Shown here piece after piece: positions 1 to 11,729 of a DNA stretch of 64,000 nt (its first letter is position 1; each line of letters opens with the position of its first letter). The stretch lies in the NCBI GenBank assembly GCA_037349315.1, contig JBAIAC010000059.1:18446501-18510500 (forward strand). Direction: 5' to 3'. Made by a program: the position numbers and the translations under genes. Origin of the DNA: Chelydra serpentina. Lineage: Eukaryota; Chordata; Testudines; Chelydridae. The notes beneath the pieces were generated by a model. It was not told the DNA's origin. It did no database searches and saw nothing but the letters and a program-made list of their open reading frames with translations.

Positions 1-169
1 AAAAAAGTTTATTCCAGCGGTGGTACTTAGATTCTTAGACCCAACAAAAGGGGATAATATGTCAATATACTTGCTCTGAGAGCTTTCAAAACACTTATCT
101 AGTACTAACTCATCTGTGGGAGTTCCACTAATATTTCCAAGGAAGAAAACCTGACATTCAGACCAGATT

Positions 170-291
170 AGGGTGACCAGACAGCAAGTATGAAAAATCA
201 GGACAGGGGGTGGGGGGTCATAGGAGCCTATATAAGAAAAAGACCCCAAAATCGGGACTGTCCCTATAAAATCGGGACATCTGGTCACCCT
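170..291 (+). mobile_element. ~120-bp MITE, copy 1, 10-bp target duplication
   Basis: The copy begins AGGGTGACCAGA and ends TCTGGTCACCCT. It is flanked by AGACCAGATT on both sides (160-169 and 292-301), a perfect 10-bp duplication. Internally it carries TATATAAGAAAAAG and repeated AAATCGGGAC blocks, and has no coding capacity. The same element occurs at 30847, 31239, 34805 and 54872. Confidence 0.85.
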
Positions 292-433
292 AGACCAGAT
301 TTTCAGACACCAGCTTCCATTTCCAGAGGGGACAAGGTACAAGTGCAATTTAAAAAACAAAAACAAAAAAACCCCAACAATTAATTTAACTTAGAAATCT
401 ACCTAATTCCCCTGCTTTTGGCTGTTCACTAAT

Positions 434-497
434 GGCCTGATCCAAAGCCCACTGAAGCCAGTGGGAGTCTGTCCATTTCAAGGGGCTTTCAATCAGA
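434..497. repeat. Short palindromic repeat, same family as 18650
   Basis: GGCCTGATCCAAAGCCC at the left and GGGGCTTTCAATCAGAC at the right are inverted. Confidence 0.55.
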
Positions 498-587
498 CTC
501 TTCACTGTGTAAATTGTGGGCACACATAAGCGCAATCACAAAACTGCACCTACAATTTTACAGCTAGAAACAGAAGCTAGTTTAAAC

Positions 588-714
588 ACTAGCGTAGCCG
601 CAGCGGCTGGAGCCCCGGGTCCTTTAAAGTGCCGCCGGGTGACTACAGGGGGAGCGGGGAGGCACCTTTTTATAGCGCTGCTCCCCCTGTGCTCTAAACC
701 TGGCTACGCCACTG
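588..714. mobile_element. Foldback element with GCGTAGCC / GGCTACGCC ends
   Basis: CTAGCGTAGCC at the left and GGCTACGCCACTG at the right are inverted. Inside, AGGGGGAGCG and CGCTGCTCCCCCT pair. It is GC-rich in an AT-richer background. Confidence 0.5.
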
Positions 715-2121
715 AGTTCAAATCCAGCCTTCAGTCGTAGAGCAAGCCCTGGAAATAGTGAATACTTGAGGATTTTCTCACATTCTTTTCATCAGCTTTT
801 TAGTCTATCATTTTATACACTGCTGCAAAGGCTGAAACGAAAAACATGTTTCAGTGCAATTTTTTAAATCACACACACTTATTATTTTAGCATTGCTCAC
901 CCGAAGTGCCAGACGTCCTGCATCGATTTGTTTCAAGAAAGCGGCACTGAAGTGGGTGTGTTTTAGCAAAAGTAGTGATCCGTATTTTTTTCATTACACC
1001 CACCGGCTCAGTCCAGAGATCAGATCTGGACAGCTCAAATTCAAAGTGTGGCATTCAGCGCCTAGGGTTTGAGTCAAGCATCAGCATTCCAGGGGAACGT
1101 TGCTTGGAATTGTTAAAGCAGCACAAGAGGAGGAAGGATGGTCTTGCAGGTAGTCCAGTGCCTCAAGACCCGAGCCATCTCAATTCAGCTCCCAGCACCA
1201 GTGCAGATTGCCTACATGACTTCAAGCAAGTCAGTTAATCTGTGCCAAAGTTCCCCCTTTATAAAAAGGGGATACTACTTTGATACATCACCAGGGTCAT
1301 GAGGATGAATTCATTAATGTCTGTGAGGATCTCAGCTGCTCTAGTGACGAAGACTATATTAACATCTAGATAGATGGGGAGCAGTTTCATTTTATGGAAC
1401 AGAGGCGAATGCAACAGAAGGGCCCATTCTGTCACCGTTATGCCAATAGAAGTCAGTGGGGACCAGTCACTGCCTATGGTACTACACAACATGAGTAAGG
1501 GTAGCAGAATCTAGACCCAAAGCAGTGAAAATGGGCCAACATGAAATCCAAGTGCAAGTTTGGTTTGCACATGGAAGAGAAGCTATTCTGGCCCCCATCC
1601 AAGGACTCTGTTGAAATTACAGCCCAACCGAATATGCCCAATGGGCCTGCTTCTCTTTGGGATTTTCTTTAGTGGGAGGGCGGGGGGAAGATTGTGTACA
1701 GGGGTGAGATGCGAGGAAGAGAGTGTTGGGGCATTCTTTGCTCTGACCCTAATACCGCCTCTATCACCCTGCTTCCCTTCACTCGCTACTGAACAGGTCA
1801 GGTAGCCTTAGGCAGCTTCTTGGGCCTCGCGGAGTTTCACATCAGGATTGCCTAGAACATTATAGCCCCCCTCCCCCATCTGCCTTCAAGTCCTTTGCCT
1901 ACTTCTCAATAATCTTGGCAGCTGGCTTCCACCACGGCCAATGCTAGCTGCATGTCCATACTGCAGCCCTGGGGAGAGGAGATCTAGCGAGTATGACAGT
2001 TAAATGAAGTATTGAAAAATTCCCAGTTTCAGGTAGCTCCTGAAAGCAACCAGAGTATTCAGGCACCATTTCTCCTGGATTTTCTCTCTCCCTCCCCATC
2101 ACTAGAGATAGAAATGCTCTA

Positions 2122-2400
2122 GAGGAAGTGTAACCCACACACTTTCTGCGTGTGGTGTTCTGTCCCATAGAGTGGCACCGAGACCATTCAGAGAGAGAAA
2201 ATGTAACACTGACAGACCCGGTTGTCAACAGGCAAGATTGAACCTGGGGCCTCTGGAGCTTGGTGCATGAGCTTCTACCGCATGAGCTAAAGGCCAGTTG
2301 GCTTTTAGCTCATGCTGTAGAGGCTCATGCACTAAGCTACAGAGGTCCCCAGTTCAATCCTGCCTGCTGACAACTGGGGTCTGTTGGCATTACAAGTGCG
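2122..2400 (+). mobile_element. tRNA-derived SINE with a head-to-head duplicated tRNA part
   Basis: The 5' part (GTGTAACCCACACACTTTCT...) matches the element at 41258. The tRNA-like part carries an A-box-like TTAGCTCATGCTGTAGAGG and a B-box-like GTTCAATCC. Here the tRNA-like part is present twice in inverted orientation (2221-2295 and 2300-2374), separated by only 4 bases. Confidence 0.75.
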
Positions 2401-2542
2401 ACAGCACAGAACCCCACACCCAGAAGGTGTGTGGGTTGCAGAAGCAGCTATGAAGTCTGTTCATTCCTCCATTGAAGCCAGCACCTTGACTATGACCCTT
2501 GTTTCTACTGAGACCAGTTGGGACTTGACCCAAGACTCCACT

Positions 2543-2620
2543 GCCCAGATTCACAGAGGTAATTGCGCACTAACTTCCAATGATCCCAGCGGGAGTTAGT
2601 ACCTTTGTGAATCTGGGCCC
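2543..2620. repeat. Short palindromic repeat (GCCCAGATTCAC)
   Basis: GCCCAGATTCACAGAGGTA pairs with TACCTTTGTGAATCTGGGCC across about 40 bp. It is one of several hairpin repeats of about 70-120 bp in this window. Confidence 0.65.
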
Positions 2621-2639
2621 AAGCATGGGGGAGGGAAAC

Positions 2640-5600
2640 TGAATACGCCATACAGAGTAACTCTTGCTAAAGAGAGCCCATGTCAGACAGATGTCTGAGT
2701 GTTTTGCTATGAAATCCATGGTGCTGGCCTATGAAAGAGGTCTCCCTGCTTCCCTACCACTCCGAAGTAGAATTGAATGTTGGGCAAGGTGCCAGCTTGA
2801 GATTCCTAGAGATAAATTCAGTGCTCTGATGAAAGCAGCATCTTAATTCTGAGCTCTATTAAAAGGATAAGGGTGTGTCAGGGCAGAGGCAGTCCCTTCT
2901 CCAGATTAAAAAAAAAAGTTTTGGCTAAGAATGCTGGAAAGACTTCTAGTTTCAGGCTTCTATGGAGGTACTGCAAACAGACAACATAACTGAAGAGGAG
3001 ACTGGCCTTTTCCCAACTATTATTGGATAGCACTACATGGCTTCTGCCCATACGTACGGAGGGTGGTACAGAAACTGCCACAGAGGTAGGACTGCTAAGG
3101 CTGATTAGCTTCGGCAGAGTGGCCTCTGTAGGGGGTTTGGCAACATTGTCTTCAGATGTTTCCAAATACTGACAGCCAGGGCATTTACCTCTACCAGCCT
3201 CATTCTGTCCTTCATTGCTGCTGTGACTTCCTGTGAAGTGATACCACCACCGGTACCCTAACCTAGAGCTGTGTGCGCAACATTTTCCAAAATTAGATTT
3301 ACACAGTTAAATTCTTGCATTTCAGCCAAAGAACTGATCATGACCATCTCTATGGACTGAGATAACTGGCTTTGCTTTCTGCTCCTTCTAGAGGTCTAGT
3401 TTTTAAGAAAGCAATTCTCTATGCTACAGACAGTCTTTTATCCACTCCCTAAATGGGATCTGATAATTTACAGATTTTATTCACCCGATTCCCCACTACT
3501 AGTGAAAGTCAGAAATGCTCCTACCATAGAAAACTAAGTGGCAGGATCTTTTCCTAAACCCTCTAGTGTTTGCTGAGCTCTTGCTCTCCATCTCAGAGAA
3601 CCTGGGAAATTTTGCTTCCCCCAACATGTTGCTGTAGCGGGGTGGGTGGAGACTTTGGAAACAACTTTGTTGTATGAACTGGAACATTTTGACCATTAGT
3701 GAAACCCTCAGAGCCACCATTGTTACAATATCTTCCTCAGACGTTTTATTAAATGCTCACACACACACAAAATATCCAGGACAGAATCAATTAAAGCAGA
3801 AAGCAAACGGAGGGATGAGAGAGGCCCCATAAGGCAGGGGACCCTATCTGAGGAGAACAGAAGCAAGCTGCAGGGGAAAGAACAGAAACATTTTTAATGA
3901 AAGGAGACCAGGGGTATGCCAAAGACTGTGAGCTAGAGGACATGAAGGAGTTTACAAATTGACCCGGGAGAGTTAGTTTGCAGGGACTGGGAGCAAACCA
4001 AATCTGGTCTGTTACCGTGGAGGTCTGAGGTTTGCTAATCTCCAAGGGTTCTCCCCCACCCCCACAACAAGCCCCTACCTCCCCAGAACACCCTTCTACC
4101 GAGGCAGCTCCAATGGGTGAAGATGGCTGGTTTCCAAGCTTCACCAACACAGTCCACGCACAGGAGCCCAGGCCAAGGTTCGCTGATGCACTTTGACGGG
4201 AATACTCCACTGGGGCTCATGTTAAAAAGATTAGCTCAGTGGGGCTGAGTATGTAGCAATGGGGAAAGGACCCCTCAGACTCATCAGCGGAGATCAAAAA
4301 GCAAGAGCTACTGCATGGGCTCAAACTCCAAGTCTGGGCTGCCACTGTTCACAGGGGACAGTCAGAGTCTGGAAGAGGTTGGCACCGTGAATGACAGGTG
4401 AAGGGACCGCCTCAGTATGGAAACAGCTGTAGAATTAGAAAAGCCTGGATTGGAATCTTGAATACAGCTGGACTAGACTAACCTGGCCGGGACATCCACA
4501 CAGAGGCAGAGGAGAGGGTCAGTCATATAGGTTTTCCCCACCTCGTATTAAAGTTCACAGCAGAAGAGGCACAGGTGAAGAGATGGAAGAGACAAAAAAG
4601 TGTTAAGTTTTCCCCACTTACAGAAGAACATGGTGGTTTTGATACATACAACATGGTCTAGGTTGCCAATACAGTTGTGGCTCCACCAGATTATGGAGGT
4701 CAGAGTAGAGGTGATTCTAAGGATCAGTCCACCAACCTCCTCGGAGCATTCCCCTGCTTCCCCACCATACCCATTAATCTTTTTCAGCTTTATCCCTCCT
4801 ACTCCCAAAGAGTTAGTAGCTGGAGGTTTCTCCTTGGTTATTGAGACACCTTCTACCCCCTGCTTGATTAGGCAAGTTGGCAGATCCTTCTCTTCGTATT
4901 TGAGAGATTTGAGAGGGCCAAAGTAATGGCCTCCCATCTCCAGCATGGAAACGGAAGGGCCCAGAGGAGCCAAATACAAAACAGCAAAGAGTCATTTAGA
5001 AAGTGAAAGTGAGGAACAATAGCCAGCTGATTATGTTCCTTTCATCCACATGAAAGCAGTGTTGGGTGACGCTCCCACCCGAGGATACAGCCAGCCAGGC
5101 TGTTCTGCAGCAGAGAAGTTGCCTGCCAGGGACTGGGAGAAAGACATCCTTCAGTGATCTCCCTTAGAGCAGAGGAAGCATCAGCGTTGAGTACAGGGTT
5201 GCATCTAGCCAGGACCAAGCTCTGCTGTAAAAGAAAGAACAAAGGACAAACTTACTGCAGCAGATAGTGAGTGAGATCATCCTCCCCCCTGTATCTTTTG
5301 AGTGTTCCTCCTGGGTTTATAGCCCCTAAACCCTGGCTCAGCCAGTGTACAGGAGCTGCTTGCAACCCAGAATGAGAGTCTAGAATGGTAGGCAGGAGTA
5401 GCACAGCCTCTTTTCTGAGAAGACATCAACTCACTCTCAAGGCCTCTGGAGTCTGTTGCTCTGTTACTGTGACATGAGGCGATCGGCAACAGGCAGGAGA
5501 CCATACACAGCAGCAAGGGTCCTAAAAAGGTCATGTTACCCTGGCAGAGAGATGCAATCCAGTGCAGTCAGCTCATCCCTAGGAGTCGTTTAGATTCTAG

Positions 5601-6265
5601 AGGTGAAGCTGCTTCAGTCTTCCCCTCTGAGCCCAAGAAAAATATACTAAAGCAAAGCTTTCCCTTAGCAACCAGCTGCAGCAACACCGGTATCAAGTTC
5701 CCTCAGCTCATTCTTCCACACAGAACAGCTGATTCTGTGCCGTCACTCCAGCATCCTAAATTACTTCTCCATCTTGAAGTTAATGACTCTTCCACATGGA
5801 TACTTCCCCTGTTTAAAGGTCAAACTAGAGACTAAGTTTGATTAAAATCTCTCTCTAAGCACAGTAGAGCAGCATAAGAGGGATCCCAAGACCAAGCAGG
5901 TTTCAGGTTGTGCATCAGCATGAAGAACACATGTAACACTAAGAATCCCATGGATGCAGTCTCATTTCACTTGCTTTTCCTGAAGCTTCACATGCTATTT
6001 AGGTTCTTTGAGCAGTTCATTTCCCCTTAATTTTATAATGAATCCCTTTTAAATATCCACTGCAGTCAATAAGACCAAAGCAAAGCAATGCATCTTTCTT
6101 TGCTCTGCTATTGTTCCAATACACAGCATTGGCGGAGTGGGGGGGAGGAATTCCTACTGAGAGGACAGATTGCTCCAGGTGAGAGCGCTCCAAAAAGCAT
6201 GCCGAACTCTGAGGTGGGGAGACAGACGGTAGATCTCATGACACAAAAAAAGTCCCCCACCTCCA
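2640..6265. other. Non-coding stretch left of PRR33
   Basis: No conserved coding block is recognisable. Open frames of up to 143 codons occur on both strands, but none has splice-site support or family resemblance. Old repeats are likely but too diverged to name. Confidence 0.5.
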
Positions 6266-6269
6266 AAAG

Positions 6270-6480
6270 GCTATGAAACTGAAAGGTGGCAAATTTGAAA
6301 GTGATAAAAGGTATCGCTCCCACTCTGCCAGAATCCATCTGTGGAATCCATTACCGCCTGGTATCACTGAGACCAAGGATTCAGTGGGATTCAAAAAAAG
6401 AATTGGACACTTACATGGATAAACAAGAATATTCAGAGTTATAATAGCAAGGATCTTTTAAAAAAATCAAGAGCATTGGA
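6270..6480 (+). mobile_element. CR1-like 3' fragment, old
   Basis: It reads TGTGGAATCCATTACCGCCT, then GGATTCAAAAAAAGAATTGG, ACACTTACATGGATAAACAA and TTATAATAGCAAGGATC. This is the pattern that follows the CR1 ORF2 stop. It is diverged and truncated on both sides. Confidence 0.65.
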
Positions 6481-7276
6481 AGCGATATGAACCCAGATGC
6501 TTCAGTATATAAGCCAGCTTCTGACTCTAGGGAGTAAGCCTTTCACATTGGACAAACTACCTCCCAGCTGTGGGGAACCTGGCACCTTCTTCTGAAACAG
6601 CTGCAAGCATTAGACAGATAGATGAGGCACTGCTCTCATCCTGTGTAGCAATTCCTATGGCCTAGATGTCACTTTTGGGGGCTGGGGCATAGGGAAAGTC
6701 GTCAACTCTACCATGAGGCGTCTCACTATTGGGAGGGAGGTGTGTTTCCACCTGCCTCCTTTTGCTTAGATCGGTTTGTTTTGTACAGCTACACAAAACA
6801 AAGGCTGGTGCCTCCCATGTACCTGTCCCCCTCTCCACTTCAGCCATTAAAAGCTAAAGTGGCATTTTGGTTCCTTTTCAGAGAGTGGTGATACTTGTGT
6901 CATTTATCCAGCGATGCTTCAAACAAAGCTTTCTAGCTTCAGATCCAGTGACGGGCACCAGGCAACATAAGAGCCCCAAGTCAGAACAGCAAGAAATGCC
7001 TCTGTTTTTAGCACAACAGGCAATATTTTAGCCCGCTAGAGTTCTGCCTACTGCTGGCCATAAGATTTATATAAAAATCTAATGACCTACCCCTGGCTAC
7101 ACTCCAGATATTCCCTAGATGTAGAGTGTTTTAATGAAAGATGCCTAGGAGGTCCTGCCTGCATACGAGACATTTGCAGTGGTGTGGCTAGATGGATACA
7201 AAAGGGGTGCAAACCTCTTATATAGTCTATGATTCATTCCCCTGCTCACATACCATACAAGCAAACTAGGCTGAGC

Positions 7277-7420
7277 ATAAATAGCAGCGTAGCCATGGTG
7301 GCTTAGGTTGCAGCCAGCAGCAAGGGCACAGCTGTGCTGAGCACATACCCACTAGTTTCAGGCAGATTTGTACACAGCACTATTCAGCCAGGCCTCCACT
7401 GCTGCTACACTGCTATTTAC
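7277..7420. mobile_element. Foldback/MITE-like element with ~28-bp inverted ends
   Basis: ATAAATAGCAGCGTAGCCAT and its imperfect reverse complement (CTGCTACACTGCTATTTA) bound a 144-bp segment. I see no coding content and no clear target duplication. Confidence 0.5.
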
Positions 7421-8177
7421 GTGTACACAAACATCCCTAGCTCGTAGCGTAGATGTAGCCAGACACATGACTGATGCGAAGTTCGGCATACGCTATCGCA
7501 CCTTGCGCTGGTAAAGTTACCAAAGCCAACTGCACCAGAGCAAATCCACTTTACGCTGGTGCAGCATGGCTGAAGTAGGAGCTTACGCTCACGTAATTAC
7601 AGCAATGTAGCTACACTCGTGCAAAATCTAAGTCAGGCATTTTGAGGTCTTTCAGAACTGCCCCCTCCCACCAACTCTGGGGGATGCGTGGTGGGTTTGG
7701 TGTAACGAGGACTGTGTTGGAATTGCAAGCCATCACTTCAGGGATGCCTTCTTCCAGCTCCTAATCTTGCTTGCAGGTTATAGGGCCCCATAGCAAAGTG
7801 TTCCAGCAGAGTCAGCAGCCAATCAGTCTACAGGTGGGCGGGGCAAGTTGTGCCTCTCTGCATCTCTGTTTTGGGGTTCTTCTGTGTTCTGACTTCTAAC
7901 AAAGTGTTCTGGTGCAACCTTCCAGCAGGAGAATCTGTTCTATCCAAGTCATGTGTGTATGCTGTGAAACATAACAGTGGGGAATGGGATTTCTAGCACT
8001 CTTCAGTCAAAGGAGTTTCACCCGTAAGAGCTGCTGTTGGAATAGAACTACGCCTAATTCTAGCCTTTGATTAGAAGTGATCAGCTGCTTCGAATTTCCA
8101 GCAGTTGCCATCTCACAGACACAAGTCCCCTTCAAGGCTTCCTCACAAAATGCTGTGCAGCTTTCTGCACTTACAGG

Positions 8178-8183
<6 letters not shown>

Positions 8184-8214
<31 letters not shown>
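8184..8214 (+). repeat. (CA)n microsatellite
   Basis: About 15 CA units, after GCGC and before a C-rich stretch. Confidence 0.97.
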
Positions 8215-8216
<2 letters not shown>

Positions 8217-8619
8217 CCACCCACCCCGCAATTGCCTTTTGCCTATGCCGACGAGCCACCACACCCCTTACACCCTAGAGAACAGCCCCAGCTGTGCAGT
8301 GAAAATATTTCCTGCTGAGATTTTGCTGGAATTAGGGTGGCAACTGGAGCCTGTGGGGAAGTAGAGAGCCTTTAACTTAAGAGTTTGCTTTAGCCCTCCC
8401 TTTTCTCCACCACTCCGCCTGCCAGGAATTTCTGCAGCAAGCAAGCAAAAGGCCAGCCTCCCAGCAGGAGTAGTTAGCCAGTGCTGAAAGACAGATTGGA
8501 AATGCAGCCAAAGGCTGTTTAAGCCTCATGTGCATCGAAGTGGAAACATCTGTTCTACCCGTCAAAGGGTTTTGCTCAGGGTAGTTTACAAGTGAACTAG
8601 GGCTTGCACCTCTAGCGAC

Positions 8620-8664
8620 ATTGACGCAGAATACTGCATCACCTTCCTCAAGGGCCGGGACCAG
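8620..8664 (+). other. Possible PRR33 5' UTR exon end (strong splice donor)
   Basis: CAG|GTGAGT at 8662-8670 is a near-perfect donor on the coding strand, 1.3 kb upstream of the PRR33 acceptor. The 5' limit of the putative exon cannot be seen; only its 3' border at 8664 is supported. There is no transcript evidence, and a lone consensus donor can occur by chance. Confidence 0.3.
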
Positions 8665-9492
8665 GTGAGTTAGGACTCCCTGGCCCAAAACTAGAACTTT
8701 TCCTCCACAAACAAGATGCTGGACTGAGCTGGGCGGTCATCAAAATGGAGCAGAGCACCTAACAGCCCCAGCGAACGCTCCCAGCCTCTTCCCCCTCATT
8801 CCTTCTTTCAGGACACTTGACACCATCCAGCAGTGGGAGCTGATGGATTCACTCACTTGTGCCTCACTTCTTAGCCAAGCCAGCTCAGCAACTGTGAAGC
8901 TGGCGATAACTGGAGGAAAAGTTTAATCTGAGACACTTGGGAGATGAAGTCTGTGTCAGGGAGAGACGGATGAAATAAGCCAGGTGCTCGCCCTCACTCC
9001 CTACCCCAGCATAGGCTTCCCACTCTTCGCTCAGCTCTTGCGGCTGCCTCTGCTGGTAATCTCCACACAAAGCAGCAATAAACGGTCATGAAGAACTTCT
9101 TTTGTTTCTAGACAGGGTCATAGAAATTGCAGCCCAGGGTGAGACTGGGAAGAGAGCTGGGGCAGTGGAGGTTCACACAGCTTAGGGTACTGCCAGGCTC
9201 TGGAGGTGCCAGGGTGTACTCTAGGGGAAAACGCAAAAGCAATTTTTGTAGACATGGTTCCAGGTGCAGAGTTCAGACTGGGATTTCAGACAGCTCAGAG
9301 CAAGGGATCTTGTTTGATGCAGAGTTGAAAGAACTAGCAATACCATCCGACCTAAAGGCCAAATTAGAGCTAATTTTTATTGCCAGAGTTGGGGGGAGTA
9401 GGAAGGAAAATGCATTTTAGTGTTTGAGGCAGCAAGGGACTTGCTAGCATCAGGCAGCGTGAGGATAGATGCTTAGCAAGTTTCTAACCATA

Positions 9493-9610
9493 GGTGCTGG
9501 AACAAGGAGGGGTGCTGCACCCCCGGCTTGAAGTGGTTTCGATCATATACAGGGTTTACAGTTTGGTTCAATGCTCTCAGCACCCCCACTATACAAATTG
9601 TTCCAGTGCC
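9493..9610. mobile_element. MITE-like element with GGTGCTGGAACAA ends
   Basis: Left GGTGCTGGAACAA pairs with right TTGTTCCAGTGCC. Internal GTGCTGCACCCCC and CTCAGCACCCCC also relate by position. I recognise it as a common turtle non-coding repeat. It lies 370 bp upstream of the PRR33 exon. Confidence 0.6.
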
Positions 9611-9957
9611 CCTGCTTCTAACAATCTATTAACATTGCAAATCCTGACCCATAGCCCTAAACTGGGGATCACTCATGCCCTTCTGTTGCGTGCGAGTGAT
9701 GTGGAGAAATACCCATTAGACACTGGTAGTATTGCGAGGGCAGGGGATAAAAGCACCAGTACGATGTTCCTCCCTCTCCCAAATCAAGCATTACTTCTGA
9801 AACAAGCCAGACACCTCTGGGACCGCACTTGGGAGTGCTACAGACAGATGTTTGGGGTCTGCTGGTAGCAGACCCATCTTTGTGCCATGGGGCAAGCACG
9901 AACAGCATGCACAGGGTTAAGCAGATCAGTTGCTGATGTCAACTCTAAGCTTTTTGT

Positions 9958-9978
9958 GTTTCATTTCAGGGGGTTAAA
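9958..9978 (+). promoter_or_regulatory. PRR33: PRR33 splice acceptor and 5' UTR end
   Basis: A T-rich tract ends in CAG at 9967-9969, followed by GGGGTTAAA and the ATG at 9979. The acceptor implies at least one upstream non-coding exon. The first ATG after the acceptor is the one used for the long frame; its context (A at -3, C at +4) is acceptable. Confidence 0.7.
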
Positions 9979-11580
9979 ATGCTGATCACTGTAACACCAC
10001 CTTACGAGCCAGCATCCCTCCATCCACAAATTCCACCCCCTGCCATACTACCAAAACCCGGGAAGGACAATCTTAGGCTCCAGAGACTCTTGAAAAAAGT
10101 TGCAAAGAAGAACGCGCCACTAGCCTCCCAGCAAACCAAATCGTTCCGGTCCAACCTCTCGCCAGTGAGCGAGGCCAGCCCAGACCTAGAGCACAGCGCG
10201 CGCTCATCTCCGCTGAAGACCCCAGACACTTCAACACACATCACCATCCGCCTCCCTCCCCGGTTCTCCATCAAGCCAGTCATCCACCACGTCTCATCTC
10301 CTTTCCCGAAGGCCAAGCCGTTCACATTCAAAGTAACCGAGCAAAGGAGAATCTCTGAACACCTCAAGCTCTCAGTCTCTCCAGCACCATCCCCTGTGCA
10401 CAGGCAGTCCCCATGGCAACCGAAAGGGATGACAAAGCCAGACACGCCCACCCAGCTGCCCTCTCCACAGGCACCTTGTGTGTTCGTTTTCCCCGACCCT
10501 CCTGTTTCCATCACACCTGCCATAGAAGCCCCAGTGGAGGTTACCCATGTCACCAAAGTGCATGCGTGTGTCCATAGTGTACAGGCACCCAGAACAAAGA
10601 CCCCCTTACCAGACCAGTCCTCTATAGCCCTCAGCAGTGAGGACAGGCAGCCTTCTGCAGCCCAGACTAGCAAAAGCCATTCTGAGCCTGCAGGGCCGGC
10701 ACCAGTCACTCTCAATGCTGAGGAGGCTGGAGCTGCTACTCCCAAATCAAAGGACCCCATGCTTCCCACCATGACAGCAGAGCCCCCCTACAAAACCCTT
10801 CAGTCTTCAGCTCCCAGAGAGCCTGCTGGGACTGCTTTCCCCAGTCCTCAGATGCCGGATGCCCAATTCAGTAGACCAGAAACCCCAGGAAGTGACACAG
10901 CAAGATCCAGAACCGAGCGGGTTCCTGAACTCCCTGAGCCACACAGCGAAAGCCTAAGGCCAATGACTCCCCATACAGCTCAGAAGCAAGAGGCCACAGT
11001 GCCAGCTGACAATACCAGGGCTTTCTCCACAGAAGCAAAGGAAGGGCTGGTCATTCCACCACAGCCAACAGCCACCATTCCCAAAACTGAGCCTCCACCA
11101 CCATCTGTGGAGAAGGCCAGATCTCTTACCGCCAAGCTTAGTGGATGGTCTCGCCTCAAGAAGCACTTGACAGTGGAACCCGAGGGGCCCCAATTCCCAG
11201 AAACCACACCAGCCAAGCCTGCACAGGAGGAAGCGGGAAGCAAAGCAGAAGGTTCTCAAGGTAATGCCAGCCAAGACCACAGGCTGATTAAATCAAGGGC
11301 CACCAAAATGTGGGACGCCATTTTATATCAGATGACCGCCATCAAGAGGAGAAAGCAGCAAGAGGGAGAAAAAGGGATAAGGAAAGAGGAGGGAGTCTCA
11401 TTCCGGTGCCGCTTGCCCCTTCTCCACAGACCACGTTTTGATGCCCGGAAACTGAAGGAGCTGGCTTCCAAACCAATGGCGAAGATCACCACTATGTTAG
11501 AGTCGAGCCTGCTCTCCCGCAAGATACCCGAGGAGCCCAAGAATTTTAACAGGACTGCCTCAGGGTGGCAGCTCAAGTGA
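9979..11580 (+). CDS. PRR33: PRR33-like proline-rich protein, 533 codons in one exon
   Basis: An uninterrupted 533-codon frame opens 9 bp after a good acceptor (TTTCATTTCAG| at 9969) and is followed 144 bp later by AATAAA, so it is the terminal coding exon. The protein is rich in Pro, Ser, Thr and Lys, with no membrane segment or signal peptide and no enzyme motif. Blocks that look conserved-like are a basic helix near residues 26-45 (KPGKDNLRLQRLLKKVAKKN), RFSIKPVIHHVSS at about 95-107, SGWSRLKKHL near 390, and a basic C-terminus (about 437-533) ending NRTASGWQLK. I assign PRR33 from the proline-rich character, the KPGKDNLRLQ block as I remember it, and the convergent position beside LSP1. 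No molecular function is known to me. It is probably cytoplasmic and disordered. Confidence 0.75.
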   Translation: MLITVTPPYEPASLHPQIPPPAILPKPGKDNLRLQRLLKKVAKKNAPLASQQTKSFRSNLSPVSEASPDLEHSARSSPLKTPDTSTHITIRLPPRFSIKPVIHHVSSPFPKAKPFTFKVTEQRRISEHLKLSVSPAPSPVHRQSPWQPKGMTKPDTPTQLPSPQAPCVFVFPDPPVSITPAIEAPVEVTHVTKVHACVHSVQAPRTKTPLPDQSSIALSSEDRQPSAAQTSKSHSEPAGPAPVTLNAEEAGAATPKSKDPMLPTMTAEPPYKTLQSSAPREPAGTAFPSPQMPDAQFSRPETPGSDTARSRTERVPELPEPHSESLRPMTPHTAQKQEATVPADNTRAFSTEAKEGLVIPPQPTATIPKTEPPPPSVEKARSLTAKLSGWSRLKKHLTVEPEGPQFPETTPAKPAQEEAGSKAEGSQGNASQDHRLIKSRATKMWDAILYQMTAIKRRKQQEGEKGIRKEEGVSFRCRLPLLHRPRFDARKLKELASKPMAKITTMLESSLLSRKIPEEPKNFNRTASGWQLK

Positions 11581-11723
11581 AGCCAGCTGGATTCCACCTC
11601 AGCAACAAGCCCTCTGCTCGCTCTCAGGCCTCCTCCAAGGTGCTGCCCGAGTTCTGAGCAGGAAAGTGCCTTTAATGGCCAGATTTTCCTGCAACGTGGC
11701 GCCAAATGTAAGAAAAAAATATA

Positions 11724-11729
11724 AATAAA
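11724..11729 (+). promoter_or_regulatory. PRR33: PRR33 poly(A) signal
   Basis: AATAAA lies 144 bp after the stop codon in an A/T-rich stretch. It implies a short 3' UTR ending near 11750. Confidence 0.7.

Larger units (their letters stand above)
302..2121. other. Non-coding, left edge
   Basis: Apart from the small foldback elements listed at 434 and 588, I see no exon, RNA gene or recognisable element. Open frames here are short and of random composition. Confidence 0.6.
6490..9490. other. Upstream region of PRR33
   Basis: It contains the foldback element at 7277, the (CA)n at 8184 and the donor at 8664. No TATA-type core promoter or CpG island stands out, so the PRR33 promoter is not located. 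Confidence 0.5.

Noticed and set aside
10002..10772. 256-codon open frame on the - strand
   Set aside because: It lies antisense to the PRR33 exon and results from its GC-rich third positions. There is no family resemblance.
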